Of a stretch of DNA of 64,000 bases, positions 9,318 to 20,985 are shown in pieces. A model generated the notes under the pieces. The model was not told the origin of the DNA, searched no databases, and worked only from the letters and a program-made list of their open reading frames with translations. Source of the DNA: Mesotaenium endlicherianum (Eukaryota; Streptophyta; Zygnematophyceae; Zygnematales; Mesotaeniaceae). Location of the stretch: contig WELA01010935.1 of NCBI GenBank assembly GCA_009602735.1, positions 1 through 64,000 of the forward strand, in the 5' to 3' direction. Within the stretch, counting starts at the first letter, position 1; each line of letters begins with the position of its first letter. The position numbers were made by a program, and so were the translations under genes.

Positions 9318-10213
9318 CTCAACAATGTTATTGTGCAACATGGAGCTCCAGCAAAAGTGCTGACAAATCAGGGGCCTGAGTTCCAAGGGTTATTTTAAAA
9401 GCTCTTGGACAAATTCTTCATTGATCATCGCACTACTTTTAGAGATCATCCAGAAGCTCATGGTCTACCGGAACGGATGGTGCAAATCATTAAGTCTGCA
9501 CTGCGTAAATATTGCACTACACTGCGCAATTGCTGGGATCTGGCTCTGCCATGGCTGGTAATGGCTACAAATTTAGCAAGCAAGTTGCGCTGGCAAATTT
9601 TTTGCCTTATCAGGTTCTGTTTCGTAAAAATCCAGTAGTGCCGAGCAACATCAAACAGGAAATTGACCTAGTGAAAGACATGGACAGCCCTGATGTGTTG
9701 CTAAAGGTCGTGATGTGCCGCAAGGCGTTGTTTGAATGGATGATGCCGGATGCGCTAGACAATTTGAAAATTGCACACAAAAGAGATACACAATGATACG
9801 CGAAGACACAAGATGGAAGCTACCGCCTGCAGATCACGCAGATTCAAGAAAGAGATTTTGTGTACAGAAATCGGCAGACCAAGACCACCATCGATACCGA
9901 TTCAGATGTAGTGATCTTGCGTGTGAAGCATGCTTTTGGTAATGGTGTGTTAAAACTGGAAAACTCTGACAATGAAACCACGAGGGACCATGTGCTGCAC
10001 TGTTCGCTGTGCCACCTGCCCAATATTGATTTTACGATCAGAGTTGTGCCTGAGGAGTTGATGCCAGTCACTACGTGTGCAAGCTGCAAAGTGCTGGATG
10101 ATCAAGAGGCAATGGCAACTTGCGATAGGTGTGGATCTCATTGGCACATTTTTTGCATTGGGGACAAAGAGGTTATGGCAGGACGCTGGAAATGTCTTGA
10201 CTTCCTTTATTAA
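9318..10213 (+). pseudogene. Gypsy integrase relic with a C-terminal PHD-like zinc finger
   Basis: The first part, in two frames with stops, is the second half of a gypsy integrase core: HGAPAKVLTNQGPEF (Asn for the usual catalytic Asp) and HPEAHGLPERMVQ with the catalytic Glu kept, then ALPWLVMA and LPYQVLFRK. From 9860 an open frame of 117 codons reaches a cysteine-rich end: CSLCHLPN, CASCKVLDD, CDRCGSHWHIFC and a final RWKC. The spacing C-x2-C-x10-C-x2-C-x4-H-x2-C fits a PHD finger, a reader of histone H3 tails. It stands where chromoviruses have a chromodomain. The relation to a targeting function is inference. It stops at 10211. Confidence 0.65.
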
Positions 10214-11435
10214 CACCCAGCCGAAAAATTGGAAAATTAATTTCTTTCAACGGAAAAGGGCAAGGACGCCTCAGCTGAAAGGGAGTGTTGTAAGGGAAAC
10301 TGAAGGAGAAAAACTTTTTGCAAAAATTTGCAAAGTCCTGAAAAGGAGCTATGAGGGTTTGAGTGCAAAGGAAAAAACACCTTACGGCAACCTTTCTCTG
10401 CACCTGCTCAAGTGCAGGAAGACCAGCAATGAGTTAACCTCAAGTAGGAGCGCACCGACATTCGTGCAAAAGGCAATCGACTGGGGAAATTCCCACATGC
10501 AGAGATGCACCGATCACGCGACCAGGAAAAGCCCACACTTGAGGAGGACCATCGACACAACGACCAGGTCAACGACACACGTGTTGGAAAGCCACACTCG
10601 TGCCAGGGGACCGACTCTGTTAGGCACAATACCCATGGTTTGAAGTGTTTTGGAGTCGTCAGGGGCCGTTTTTGAATCTTCGTGATGATACAAAGTACTA
10701 GATGCTAATCCGATCACAATCTGGACGTCCAGATGTATAGTTTATACCAGGCCACACATAATTTTGACGAGGCCTACGAAGTTTGGGTCAATCTCAACCG
10801 CTTTGACCACCATGAATGTGCTCAATGGGGCCCCAGTGGTAGGGTTCGTCTTAGGCCAAATTTATAGTGCACGTTTTGAGCCGATTAATTTTAGTGTAAT
10901 CGTACCACCGTGTACTTGGCGGTACACGAACTTTTAAAGCGCAAAAATAACGTGGTTTACAGTGGTTTTTAGGTTTGTCCTCCAAAATTTGTGGGCTGTA
11001 CTTGACGCGATTGAATTGGAAGATGTACAATTGAATTTAACAAATCGTAATTGACCTCTCGAGGTCAATTGGGATTTTTTTCGAACACGTCTCCAAATGG
11101 AGCTATGAAGTAATTCGTGTGGAGTCAAAAAGGACTGACACACGCATAAGAAGTGAAAAGCAAACCCCACTTTATGTACCATTTTGCGTGCTTTCACCAA
11201 CCTCGAGAGGGAGAACGTCTACGCATGTGATCCAATGTGATCGGTTAGCCGAGAAATAAGGTCCCTCGAGAGGAGGAAGGGGGTATGACGAAGTGCGTGG
11301 ATTATAGGAGGTTTGTCCACTGTGGTGCATTGTAAAGCAGATGAACTTCGGTCGCGAATGAATTGTAGCATTTTCGATTGAATTGAATTTTACGCGATTG
11401 CGCAACACCCGGAATTTAATTAATTCCGCTTTGTG
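10214..11435. other. Non-coding stretch upstream of the CBS gene
   Basis: I see no supported gene. The start may be the 3' end of the preceding retroelement: a purine run GAAAGGGAG (10278-10285) followed by TGTTGTAAGG could be a polypurine tract with an LTR start at 10286, but no LTR end is clear. An interrupted palindrome, AATTGACCT CTCG AGGTCAATT, lies at about 11048-11069. Confidence 0.4.
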
Positions 11436-11438
11436 CAC

Positions 11439-11446
11439 TTTATATC
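11439..11446 (+). promoter_or_regulatory. Possible TATA box of the CBS/PB1 gene
   Basis: CTTTATATC lies about 100 bp before the first in-frame ATG (11540) and 185 bp before the preferred one (11624). Position and sequence fit a plant core promoter. There is no independent evidence for a transcription start. Confidence 0.35.
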
Positions 11447-11539
11447 GGGCCTTGGTCCACGGAGAGTCGGAGACCCTTTAATGGGAACGGAACACTACAA
11501 AGTGCGGACTCGACGTTCTGGGGGAAGCCTGTAAATATT

Positions 11540-14500
11540 GTGAAAGCATTAAGCAGGCATTTTCCATTTGTTTATGGTCGACAAGGAGGAGAGCCATTAA
11601 GCTTATTGCAGGGCTGGTTGAGAATGAGCACATCCAGTACCCCTCACGAGACATCTCTGACCCAGGGTGTGGGACCAACTAAGAAGCCACTTCCTAAGAA
11701 GGTCATGAAGAAGAAGCCGCCTCAAGTTGATAGTGGACGCAGAGCGACCAATGGGAGGTGCTGACTGATGATATTTATGCTCCTTTCTGCTTCAAGTAAA
11801 ACTTTGAAGAGGGCGTCACAAAAGCTGGCTCTGCTGCACAGTTGGCCATTGCAGCCTGTGCGTCTAAAGTCTTGCTTTCTGCGTTTGGTGTTTGACGGGA
11901 GAAGGTCTCGTAATGGACCCTGATGGATCTATCTGTACACTCTCGTATACTTTGCTTCGTGGACAAGTATGCTCTTGTACTCATTATTTGAGCAGTGTTT
12001 ATGTCGAGTACTTCACATAGATTCTATGTATGTTTGTACTTCTACATGCATGGGTGAAATGCCAACCAACCTCGTCACTTCGAACTTGACCGTGACAGCA
12101 GTGACAGGACCGTGCGAAGGCTTAGATTGTCCAAGGCACTTACAATACCTGACACAACAACTGTAGCAGATGCTGCTAGACGAATGGCTGCTCGAAGGAC
12201 TGATGCTGCTCTATTGACGGATTCCACTAAACTTTTATGCGGCATCATTACTGACAAGGTTTGTTTATTTTACAGTTTGAGGTGTAAGTCAGCTGTGGCC
12301 TTGAATGTCCACTGCATTTATTTTGTTGCATATGCCTGCTGGCAGTAAGGGTTGCCTGGACACATCCGGAGTATCAGACTTGGCTGTAGTAGAGCCTAGA
12401 TTCTTCATCACTTCCAAGTGGAGTTGAGAGGTAGATTCGTAGTTTAATTTGTAGTCTTTTACTTCGTCCTTCGCAGGATTTGGCCTTGAGAGTGGTGGCT
12501 GAGGGGCTAAATGTGGACGAGACTCCTGTTGGAAAGATAATGACGAAGAACCCTCAGTTTGTGAGCATAGACTCATCTGCCGTGGATGCCCTTCAGAAGA
12601 TGGCTTCTGGTTTGTAATTCCAACATCTACTCCGATGTTATCCTGCTTGCACTGAGGACAAGGGCCTCTTCTTTTTTATTTTCAAATTGTGTGCATTCTG
12701 TGGGCCACTTGTGAGTACGAGAAGGGAAGTGGAGAGAAGGTGCTGATACATCTATCAGCAGCAGTAGGACTCATCTTCATTTGGAATGCTCTTGATAGCT
12801 CTGACAAGTGCACTACTCATTCTCTTCTTTCCTCCGCTATTTTTGGAAGTAAAGGTCGCTTCCGCCACTTGCCCGTGGTGGAGAACAACGAGGTAGTGGC
12901 TCTTCTGGACATCACCAAGTGCCTGTATGATGCCATTGCACGGATGGAGCGGGCAGCTGAAAAGGGTAATGCCCTGGCAGCTGCCATGGAGGGTGTTGAG
13001 CGCCAGTGGGGCAACACTGCAACCAGTGCGTGCACCCAGCCCCCCCTTAATGCTGTGAGCAAGAAAGTGAATATGTGCGCATCATGTGGCCTGGTGGGTG
13101 GTTCTTTGCAACAATTTCAAGCCAGGAGAGGTGTGTGTTGAGGGTGTGTGCAGCGCCAAGCAACCTCATGCAGACGTTGAGAGAACGCATGTTTCGTCCC
13201 ACACTGAGCACTATCGTGGGAGATTCCCCCCGGTATGACTCACTTATAATCGTCCAAGTTTTTTTGTTGTAACGTGCACCAAGTATCTTACCTTGAAGCC
13301 TTGCTATTGCTGTCGCTAATCTTGCTGGGCTACCAAGGTCTGGGTGGGTGGGCTGGAGCACAGGCTTGCAGTAGTGCAGCTGGGGGACACGGTGTCGAGT
13401 GCCACAAAGAAGATGAGGGAGCACAGAGCTAGCTCAGTCATTGTCATCTCAGGCGACAGCCTGAAGCCTATTGGAATTCTCACGTAATAATAATGCACTC
13501 CCTCCCTTGTTCTCATCCTTCTGCCTACACAATGCGATAAAAGGTCACTTTGTCTGCATGAAAGGAAGACAAAATAATTCTTGAGATGGTGTGCGTGCAG
13601 CTCGAAGGATGTCTTGATGAGGGTCATGGCTCTCAGCCTGCGGCCTGAAGGCACTCTTGTGGAAAAGGTAGAGGGCTCCTTTCTTACAATGGAACAAAAG
13701 ATTACTCGTGAGCCGTGTTGACCACAGACAACAGAACTAGGTTGTGAAGCAGGGTTTAAGGGGGGAGGCCCACTGCTGATGAGCCTCATGAAAGAGAGGG
13801 AGGGGCAGGTAATGACACCTAATCCGGAGTGTGCACCGCTGGACTCCAGCATTGTGGATGCGCTGCACACCATGCACGACGGCAAGTTTCTCCATCTTCC
13901 TGTTGTCAACAAAGGTGTGCACCTTTTCTGCTGGCCTTCAGTGAAGTTGCAGGTGGAAGTTAGCAAGAGGTTCGTGCTTATGGAGCATTGTGTGGGGGCG
14001 GGGCTTGGCGGGAAGCAGATGGCAATGCGGTGGCATGTGTGGATGTCATTCAGCTCACACATGGTGCTGTTGCTACTGCTGTATGTTTGTCCCACACACC
14101 CGCTGGCATTTTCTTGTACTGTGGTGCCATTTTACTTTCCATTATTGTTACATGACCGCTGCAAAGCACTCACTTGAAGTGTTGTACTTTGGAGGTTTAT
14201 AGGTGGGCAGCAGCGTAGGAGCAGCAGCAGGACAAGGCGGGATGGAGAGCAGCGGTGCCATGATGCAGAAATTTTGGGACTCCGCTCTTGCGCTGGAGCC
14301 TGCAGACACTGACGAGGACGTCACCAGGTGCCTGTTATTATTGGTCCCTGTTGCTTGATGGCACCAGCAAGGGGGGGAGCAGCTGCAGCGAGTCATTGAT
14401 TGCTAATGCTTTAGTGTGTGCAGTGTAAGGAGCAGTGACATATCGGAGCATCCTGCTTTTTATGCCCATGATACACACGGCACCACTGGCAGCACTGCTG

Positions 14501-15493
14501 GGAGCAGAGGAGGACTCGGCCCTCACTTTGGATTTAAGATGAATGACAAGCGTGGACGAACCCACCGCTTCACTTGTGGTTGGTACTTTGTCCCACTTGC
14601 ATGCATGTGTTGTAGGTACGTACTGGTGGCTTTAGGGTCATATGGGGTGGTGGGGCTAATAAAACTTGAGTGACGGCTGAAGCATGGCTGGAGGGTGAAG
14701 GTACACACAGCTTGACAGAGTTGGTGGTGGCCGTGGCTGCTCGCCTCGGCAGCGATTATAATCCCGATCTGCCCCCCAGCATCCTGGTCCGTTCCTAGAC
14801 TTGCGAGCTACTCTTTCCTCTATTCCCCTTCAGATTGAGGTGCACTGGTGGTGCTGAAGCTATTTTCATATTATCATCATCTTTTATGCCTGTTGCCTAC
14901 TTTGGCTGAGTTTGCTCCTGTCTCTGTTTCAATAATATTGAGCTACAGCGACCTGTGGTCTTCGTGGTCCAGAAGTGGCGAAGCTACCATGTGCTATGTG
15001 CTTAGATGCTATGGCCGTGGTCTGTTGTAAATGGTTGTGCAGTATGAGGATGAGGAAGGAGATAAAGTGATGCTGACCACAGATGAGGACCTCACCGCAG
15101 CCATTACATTTGCTCGCACTTCTACCAGAAAAGTAAATCTCGACCTGGTGTAGTCCTTGCAGAATGATATTGAGCTTGTGGGATCTGTGAAGTATGTTGT
15201 TATCCTGATCGATGGCACTTTGCATGTGGTTGGATGAACACAACCAGGATTTGAAGCTGTATTTAGACTACACAGGTGACGAGGAGAGCAGGACCCCGGC
15301 GGGCAGTGAGGAGCCTGTGTCCAGTGACCTTCCTCCAAAGGAGAAAGAGAAATTCAGGTCTGATACATCCTCCTGGAGCAGTTCGACATACGTGATGGCA
15401 GCCACTGCAATAACCTGTGTTTCAGTTGCTGCTTTCCTGTATTTGTGGAGAAGAGGTAGTTTGCAGGAACTTGTGAATAAAGGTAATTATTGA
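11540..15493 (+). CDS. CBS- and PB1-domain protein (plant CBSCBSPB family), 14 exons
   Basis: I assembled this from similarity to the plant family and from GT-AG junctions: 11624-11757, 12102-12258, 12477-12613, 12850-13025, 13154-13232, 13364-13483, 13601-13667, 13809-13914, 14019-14080, 14203-14327, 14508-14578, 14701-14786, 15043-15147, 15248-15493. All phases fit and the sum is 1671 nt, or 556 residues plus stop, the usual family length. An in-frame ATG at 11540 would add 28 residues. Four CBS motifs (about 48-105, 112-172, 228-285, 291-346) contain RRLRLSKAL, FRHLPVVENN and GKFLHLPVVN. A PB1 domain follows (about 392-490; YEDEEGDKVMLTTDEDL), then a single C-terminal membrane segment (523-543, YVMAATAITCVSVAAF). 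CBS pairs bind adenine nucleotides and PB1 mediates protein pairing; the exact role of the family is not settled. The least certain junctions are the ends of exons 3 and 13. No damage is seen. Confidence 0.88.
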
Positions 15494-17884
15494 AACTAGT
15501 ATTGAATGTTTTTTCAGAAGACCAATTATGATGTTTGGCTTTGAGCTTGCACATGTTGCTCGTAGTTTCTTTATTTCTGGACGGCATTTTCAAAGTTGAG
15601 ACAAATTTGGCGTGCATAGTCAACAACCCAGTAGCTATTGGCTGTTTACACAAAAAACTTTTTCCGGCAGTTTTTGAGATGTTCTTGAGAGTAAGACACC
15701 TTGACGGGCAAATCAGGGTATCTCAAGATCGGGACTTCTGAATCTGTGACAGTGCGTCCAGACTTCTTGTCTACTCCACTTGAGACCCGTTCCGAGCTTG
15801 AGATTAGGGCGAATCAAACCCTCACGCGATTGAGTCTTTGAATGGTCTTGAAACTAAAATCATTCTTGATAGTATCTTGAGATTATCATCCAGTCGCTCA
15901 ACTTTTTCTAGCTCAAAGAATTTTCTTGTCACAACGCACGAAAACATTTAATTGGAAAGTTGGATTCAATAGGACTTTTGGAGTGTCGAAGAAACCCTGC
16001 CTTGTACCTTATTCCACTTAATCTCAATGTTCGTATTGAATTTATTGTCGACCGACATACGCTTTACATTCAGGAAGGTTCACAAACGAACCTTCCACTT
16101 TTGAGCTATATCCCACATAAAGCTCACCACAACATTGCACATCGTGTATGACCACCATCAGCCTGTCGTGCCTAACAGAGTCGGTCCCTCGGCACGTGCG
16201 TAGCCTTCCAGCACGTGTGCCTTCGACCTGGTCGATGTGTCGGTAGCCCTCCTCACGTGTGGGCAAACATGGTCGATCGACCTTCGCACGTGTGTCGGTG
16301 ACGAGCCTTACCAAGGTTGACCCATCCCTGGGCTCCTAAACTTGCACCATGCAACCATGACCAACACTCGGAGCAATGTTCTCCTTCACCCAGCTCTCAC
16401 CATCTGCTTATCCTAAGACTTTGCAGAAAATTTTAAAAATACTTGCCTTGCCTTAATTCCTCTTACAGTAGGACAGAACTCTCTTACTTCCACATAGGCA
16501 TTATTCCTTAAGGTTCTTGGGTTCACAGGCGAGCAAATTGTGGTTTGCATAAATCACACTCTAAGCAGCTTGACATACAACGTCAGATTCAGAGAAAATC
16601 GCCCTTCAGGCTTTCGCTTAACTTTCACTAAGTCACAGCTTACAAAACTCTGAAACTATACGTCTATGCTGGCCTGGGTCAAGCTCTTCACTCAACACCG
16701 CGCCTTAACCATTCTTCACTGCCAGGCTAGGCTCTTTCAGTTCTTCACTGAGAGCTTTATCTGCAAATACTACCCTCTCTCTTCGAGATGCGAATGCGAC
16801 TTCTGAGAACCTGGAAACTAACACCCAACTCACCATTTTAAGGCTGCTTCACACACACTTGTGGCGTTCGGCCGAACCTGTGCTAATCTCCTAGCAGATT
16901 CTATTTTGCAGTTCTCCTACTTTCAACAGTGAGATTCCCTCTTGGGAACTCCTACAATCCTAACTTATCTATGATACGCTGAGAAGAATCTTCAGCGTCG
17001 GCAGAAGCATGGGGCCTCGGCTCGCCAATGGCCTTGGGAACTCCTTCTTCTTCTTCGCGCCCTTCTTCTCCTTCCTTCTGCTCCTTCTGCCCCTTCTGCT
17101 TCTTGGCAAAAGTGCGTGAGAGTGAATGACATGTCTCAGGCAAGATTCGTGCCTTTCGCAGGCACCACATAGCGTCAACTTTCAAGAATGCCGTGCTTAG
17201 TCACAAAGCTTAGCTGCATGTCGCTTCTGCCCAGCCATGCTCAACTCAAACTCGTAGTCACTCAGCATGCATGCACACCTCGTGACTGTCGCGCGTGGTT
17301 GCTTAGCTTCTCAGCTGGCAGTCACGCCTAATTGGCTCATGGCTAAGAACTCTTGAGCGGCGTGTACAAGCAAATGCCACTTGCTCTAGATACCCAACCG
17401 GGCGGCTGTAACCTATCTTGGCATTGCGGCCATGACCTGGCTTAATCTGCCAGTCACACAGTACCTGACTTGGTACATGCTAGGCGGCTCATCACTGATC
17501 CCCAGCTTCTAGCCTCGCGGCTGTCTACGCTGTCAAAACCTCCCCCATCCCTAGGTGTGGTGCACATTGACTTTGACCCCTTGCCAGTGGTCTTGACGTT
17601 GACATAACCGCTGACTGCGACGTAGTCAGTCAAGTGGTCGGTGAGTCAACGTTGACTTTCCGTACCTAGGTGGCCGTAGCTTGCGCTGCGCGTGCGGCAC
17701 CGTCAAATGGATAGTGGTCGCGACAAGCCAGCTTTCGAAGGACTATCTCGTGACTCACCTGTATTGATAACAAAATGTCAAACATGTAAGTTAGGCCATT
17801 TTCAAACGAGGGTTTTGGAAAATAGAATAATTTTGGATATTGGAGTGTAGATATGGTACACATTAGTAGGTATTTGGTAGGTCG
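15494..17884. other. Non-coding stretch, possible decayed LTR
   Basis: No gene is supported. Four CACGTG cores occur in about 100 bp (16190-16290). A minus-strand purine run GGGATGGGGGAGG near 17545-17557 followed by TTTTGACAGC looks like a polypurine tract next to an LTR, but I cannot find the other LTR end. A Lys/Glu-rich minus ORF at 16952-17185 is low complexity and not convincing. Confidence 0.35.
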
Positions 17885-18240
17885 TTAACACTAGCTTTAC
17901 TGCCTATAGGATCGAAACGGACACCACAATGGCCTATCTTTGAATGCTCATACTAAAATTAATGCTTATGTGGTACATAAGAGCCATGTATATACTCAAT
18001 CTACTTTGAGTAAGCAATCTTGCAATGTACTCCTTCTGATTTTTTCAGGATTTTTTAGTGCACTTTTACAAAGGTACAATTCATATATTGTCCCGGCTGC
18101 TACACCTACCCAGAGTTTGGCACCCAAATTGACACCAAGTTTTTTGGTCATTGGTCCCATAAGAAAACTAAGAATTGCATCATGCAGATTCATTGTTTGG
18201 TGCATAACTTTTGCAATTCTTGATGTAAATCATTGAAACA
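17885..18240 (+). mobile_element. piggyBac terminal fragment (copy C)
   Basis: TTAA (17885-17888) is followed at once by CACTAGCTTTACTGCC, almost the same terminus as piggyBac B (CACTAGGTTTACTGC, read inward from 56025). Similarity to the transposase-3' sides of copies A (about 36990-37400) and B (56025-55600, minus) continues through GAATGCTCATAC and TTTGGCACCCAAATTGACACC. Only this end is present, with no transposase. TTAA is the classic piggyBac target. Confidence 0.6.
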
Positions 18241-18329
18241 AGTTGAGGCAAACCTAAAATACCCTACACAAGCACTGTGAAACATGAAACCACCAAAATA
18301 ATCGCTAGATAACGTCTACTTTCACCTGC

Positions 18330-19708
18330 TGAGGGGTTAACCCGCCCGGAACAAGTTGATGCCCATGGTAGGGGACTGTCAACTTAGCAATCTAGCATTT
18401 ACCAAGGTGACAATTGAACCCGACAGCCTTCAGCTTTCAGGCACCGCTGTACAACCTATACGTGTGCTAAGTGCTCGTCTACAATGAAAATGAAAAAGAG
18501 CACGTCATCGATATAACAACGTGCCAAAGGTAACCCACTAAGTACTCGGTCCACAATCTGTTAAAAACGAGCGGGAGCTTTCTTTAAGCTAAAAGGCATA
18601 ACCTTCCATTGATACAACCAACGAGCAGCCCAGAAAGTGGTTTTACATTCATCCTTAGGGCCAATGAGGATCTGGACAAAGCCTTGGGGCAGATCCAGGA
18701 CACTAACAGGCTAACTTCCTCAACTTACGTATCGAAGATGTCGTCGGGTACAGACATCCTAGTTATGAGAGACGTATTTGGAAAATACGTAAAACGTATA
18801 CATATTGCAAAAATACTTGTAAAAAATGGAAACACGTGAGTATCACTTTTTGCCAAGATTCTCGGAGAAGTTGGCAGAGCTTCTAAATTTCGAGTTGCTT
18901 CGAAACCTCGAGCGCGATAAATCTCGAAAGGTAGAGGACTCAATTTGCTATGATATGAAGGTGGTGAAAGTAGAAATTTCTTCGTCACATTTCAAACCGC
19001 CAAAGATTCATTTTTACCTCGTTGGGACGCGTATTTTGAGTTTTTTGAAGATACGTCAAAATACGTTGCGTAATACGTCGCTCACGGACCAATACGCGAG
19101 TATCCCATAACTAGGACTGACATAGGGTAGCGATTTAGCTTTGTAACTCCGTTAAGCTCCCGATTGTCCCCACACATACGATTCTCTATAATTCCCATTA
19201 GCATCCTTTTTAGCAGGCATGACAGTGGGTGCGGCTTAATCGGAGATAGATTCCTCGATCATATGAGTTGTGATCAACTCTCCCACCTAATCTATAACAA
19301 TATCCATCTGTGCCTTACTGTGACGGTAATCGCGCTCAAACGCGGGTTTGTTTGTGGTGAGATCTATAGTGAACTGCGACACTGTACATCGACCTAAGTC
19401 TATGACCGCCCGTGTAAAGCTATCTTCAATTTGATGAAGTATGTATAAACTTGCGCAACTCTTTCTTAGTTAACTGCTTGCCCAGGTCCCACGCATTGGT
19501 GGTGGTAGAGGCAAGTGCGGAGGAATGTAATTGCTAGGCAAGGCTGGCATCCAAAAGTTCAGATGACACTTCACCTTAGCCAAAAGAGTGGAGAAGATAG
19601 GCTAAAATGTGAATGTAGGGATCGGGAGAAACACGAGTTGAGGATAGGTAAGACAAAGAAAAGCCAAGTGCGAGCATGGATATCCATCACACGTCCAAGC
19701 AATTGGCA
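18330..19708 (-). pseudogene. Methyltransferase gypsy, copy alpha: end of MTase, pre-RT and reverse transcriptase
   Basis: Minus-strand continuation of the methyltransferase relic at 24838-25700 once the gypsy-2 insertion is ignored. From 19708 down it starts with the motif X region (CLDV.WISMLAL), then the RT entry (FTIDLTTNKPAFERDY, VGELITTHMIEES), PTVMPAKKDANG, RMCGDNRELNGVTKLNRYPM, a MITE insertion, VSVLDLPQGF, PKDECKTTFWAARWLYQW and the catalytic YIDDVLF (18515-18498). Several stops and frame changes make it a dead copy. RT wording (WLYQWKVMPFSLKKAPARF) is closest to copy gamma at 62910-63200, which places both in one lineage. Confidence 0.75.
18758..19115. mobile_element. hAT-type MITE, 358 bp, CGTAT-rich
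   Basis: Flanked by an 8-bp target duplication, ACAGACAT (18750-18757) and ACTGACAT (19116-19123), one mismatch. Ends are inverted: CCTAGTTATGAGA and, from the other side, CCTAGTTATGGGA. Removing it and one duplication joins the two halves of the host RT frame (RYPMS / PDDIFDT). Length, lack of coding capacity and 8-bp duplication fit a non-autonomous hAT element. The interior is rich in ACGTAT/ATACGT. Confidence 0.8.
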
Positions 19709-19713
19709 TTGAT

Positions 19714-20216
19714 TGTAGTGAAACAGATAGATAAAGTACTTAGTAAAACAGAATACTTTAACTATTCAAGACAAGGATCTTTGAACACAAGTGGTAGCTT
19801 CTTGAAAGAGAGATGGCTTCTTGAAAGTTAATATATTTCTGGATTTTGGCAAGTACAAGAGTGATTCTGGAATGTCTTTCTATGTTCTAGCTCTTGTTTA
19901 TATACTTGCTACATAAGTAATTTCTAGGAAGGTGTATGTTGATGTGTTGGCACCCAACACATCCCAAAACTTGCCACCTCTTTCTAGAATAATGTACACA
20001 TGTCCTTTTGACCTAAAAATGGCACATCTGACTTTTGCCACATGGAGTTCTTCTAGGTCTTTCCTCTGACTTCGAAAATGCCTTGGAAGGTTCAAAGGAC
20101 ATGAACCAAGTTACTAGAGTACCTATTCACACTTGACTTCACACCATACTACTTCGAATACATTTGAAAACATTAAAATATATGCAAACTAATGTATAAT
20201 AACTCATATCACTACA
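19714..20216 (-). repeat. 3' LTR of gypsy-2
   Basis: On the minus strand it starts TGTAGTGATATGAG and ends TTTCACTACA; 503 bp. It is preceded by the polypurine tract at 20217-20231 (eight G on the minus strand). It matches 24330-24832 apart from about 8 substitutions. Confidence 0.93.
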
Positions 20217-20985
20217 TCACCCCCCCCATAGAAAAAGCGACGTCTCCGCGCGTCAAGTCAGGTCGTACACATGTGGAGCAAACTAGTCAACAGTTTCAAG
20301 TCAGATGCCACACATGTAAAGAGGACTAGTCAAAGGCGCCAAGTCAGGTGCTACACATGTAAGGTAGACTAGGCAAGGTCGTAGGTGGTGTGACCTTATT
20401 GGCTAGCCTACTCCTTAATGATAAAGAAAATTGTACAAGTTGGCCCAGAATCTGCCACAAATTCAAAAATTCATAGCGGCCACAGAACTGCTCCAAATCT
20501 GAAAATTCGAGTGCCAGACGGACCGCGTCGGAGAACTCTACCGGGTCACCAAATTTGAGAGCATTCTCATTTCTGGAGTGTCGTTGAGAGCTGAGAGAGT
20601 AGGCACTCCTCCAAATCTGTGCAGAAACTTCTGAAAATCATAAGTCCTTCTATACTTCTCCAAATTCTGCAAACTAAGTCTCAAACTGGGCGCTGTAAGA
20701 TGTTCTACCAGAGTCTTGAGTTTCAGAGCAATCCAAGTTCAGGGGAAGGCAGAATGTCAGAAGGCATATTCTGTCCTAACAATGCCAGCAGCCTGACCCC
20801 CTTCTACTTAGAGCATCATATCTCTCTCACCAGGGCTCCAAATTGAGCAAACATGGACTCTAAATGACCGGCTACTTATGGAGTACAGCCAAGTAAATTT
20901 TCAGAATTTATTATGAAGAGACCTATCGCCAGTAGTAGTTTTAGTTCTCTGTCCAGAAACTGCAAGAAGAGAAAAGTGTCTAATG

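Noticed and set aside
9405-9796. Separate genes for the two overlapping integrase ORFs
   Set aside because: They are one integrase in two frames, joined across a frameshift near 9590.
10286-11500. 3' LTR of the PHD-integrase element
   Set aside because: A purine tract and a TG start are present, but no end, partner LTR or target duplication could be found.
16952-17185. Lys/Glu-rich minus ORFs
   Set aside because: Low-complexity product of a CTTCTTC-type run; two frames give similar highly charged peptides.
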